DNA of 64,000 nucleotides from NCBI GenBank assembly GCA_902797965.1, contig CADBUY010000004.1, positions 62,001-126,000 on the forward strand. Reading direction: 5' to 3'. This document shows, piece after piece, positions 63,830 through 64,000 of this stretch. Under the pieces are notes generated by a model. It was not told the DNA's origin and ran no database searches. It worked only from the letters and a program-made list of their open reading frames with translations. Position numbers and translations under genes: made by a program. The stretch comes from an uncultured bacterium. GTDB taxonomy: Bacteria > Cyanobacteriota > Vampirovibrionia > Gastranaerophilales > Gastranaerophilaceae. The first letter of the stretch is position 1. The number at the start of each line of letters is the position of its first letter.

Positions 63830-64000
63830 ATGAGAGAAGAACTTTTATCAATAATTGAAAAAAACAGTAGAATAGATTTAAAAGAACTTGCAATTCGCTT
63901 GGGTAAGGAAGAGATTGATGTAGTTAATGAACTTCAAAAACTTGAAGATGAAAGAGTAATTTGCGGATATCATACGCTGGTTAACTGGGAAAAAACTTCA
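63830..64000 (+). CDS. Lrp/AsnC-family transcriptional regulator (partial)
   Basis: The first 57 codons are in the window: MREELLSIIEKNSRIDLKEL then AIRLGKEEIDVVNELQKLEDERVICGYHT. This is the N-terminal winged helix of Lrp/AsnC-type regulators with the typical I-E-K-N-S-R beginning and G-Y-x-x-V-N near the end. The ligand-binding RAM domain lies outside. In many bacteria such a gene is followed by an aminotransferase, which cannot be checked here. AAAAGGATAG precedes the ATG. Confidence 0.8.
   Translation, partial: MREELLSIIEKNSRIDLKELAIRLGKEEIDVVNELQKLEDERVICGYHTLVNWEKTS

Overview
This is an AT-rich window from a Gram-negative bacterium. It carries a TolC-family outer-membrane protein, a Wza-type SLBB export protein, an AsmA-like envelope protein, several lipoproteins and a bifunctional penicillin-binding protein. 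My best taxonomic guess is a gut-type non-photosynthetic relative of Cyanobacteria (Gastranaerophilales / Vampirovibrionia, formerly Melainabacteria). This rests on recognising protein styles: short N-terminal tags such as M-Q-I-Q-K-I...SFGYN, a coiled-coil protein beginning MGMSASQAR, and a serine pathway that uses a class V aminotransferase. It is an inference, not a database result. There is no rRNA, CRISPR array, transposase or obvious prophage.

Layout. 1-5.7 kb: envelope lipoprotein and TPR protein, a small NPF-motif protein, a Thr/Thr/Tyr tRNA array, and a lipid kinase/PAP2 phosphatase pair. 5.8-6.9 kb: a coiled-coil lipoprotein. 7.1-18.3 kb: a long minus-strand run with two radical SAM/SPASM proteins, an acyltransferase, an SLBB export protein, two proteins that look like detached pieces of the large 2-hydroxyacyl-CoA dehydratase activase, a PHP-domain protein, a tagged AAA ATPase and a YkgJ-type cysteine-cluster protein. 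18.4-24.9 kb: PBP1A, a catalytically degenerate PurH-like protein, a PC4-like protein, a soluble histidine kinase and a REC-GGDEF-REC protein, then tRNA-Arg. 25.1-26.7 kb: an EF-hand/Fic module between 66-bp direct repeats. 26.8-29.6 kb: an exported deaminase-fold protein, an exported hypothetical protein and a TolC-like protein. 29.8-34 kb: serine biosynthesis (aminotransferase-serA-serB) and a lytic transglycosylase. 34-35.4 kb: tRNA-Phe among tRNA-derived repeats, and infC with an AUU start. 35.4-41.6 kb: a regulator with four winged-helix domains, a divergent coiled-coil/NPF protein, a 170-bp tandem repeat block and a GH13-like enzyme. 41.4-47.1 kb: redox and hydrolase genes. 47.1-55.3 kb: AsmA-like protein, dGTPase, PNPOx-like protein, MsbA-like ABC transporter, PFL-activase-like protein and a sigma-70 factor. 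55.3-61.5 kb: a GH77-like enzyme with a C-terminal membrane anchor, a flagellin-style coiled-coil protein between inverted repeats, and a second tagged AAA ATPase. 61.7-64 kb: TPR protein, tRNA-Thr(CGT), an iron-sulfur flavoprotein-like protein and a truncated Lrp/AsnC regulator.

The best candidate for an undescribed system is a possible regulon. The protein at 35444-36490 seems to be four GntR-like winged helices in a row with no ligand domain. Its divergent intergenic region carries three TTTGTAA units spaced 10-11 bp. Similar TTTGTWA pairs at exactly 10-bp spacing lie upstream of the GH13-like gene, an AAA ATPase gene, the flagellin-style coiled-coil gene and the small NPF gene. One turn per unit would suit a protein with several tandem DNA-binding domains. 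Several of these targets are cell-surface-like or tagged proteins. This is a hypothesis from pattern reading; no background statistics were run.
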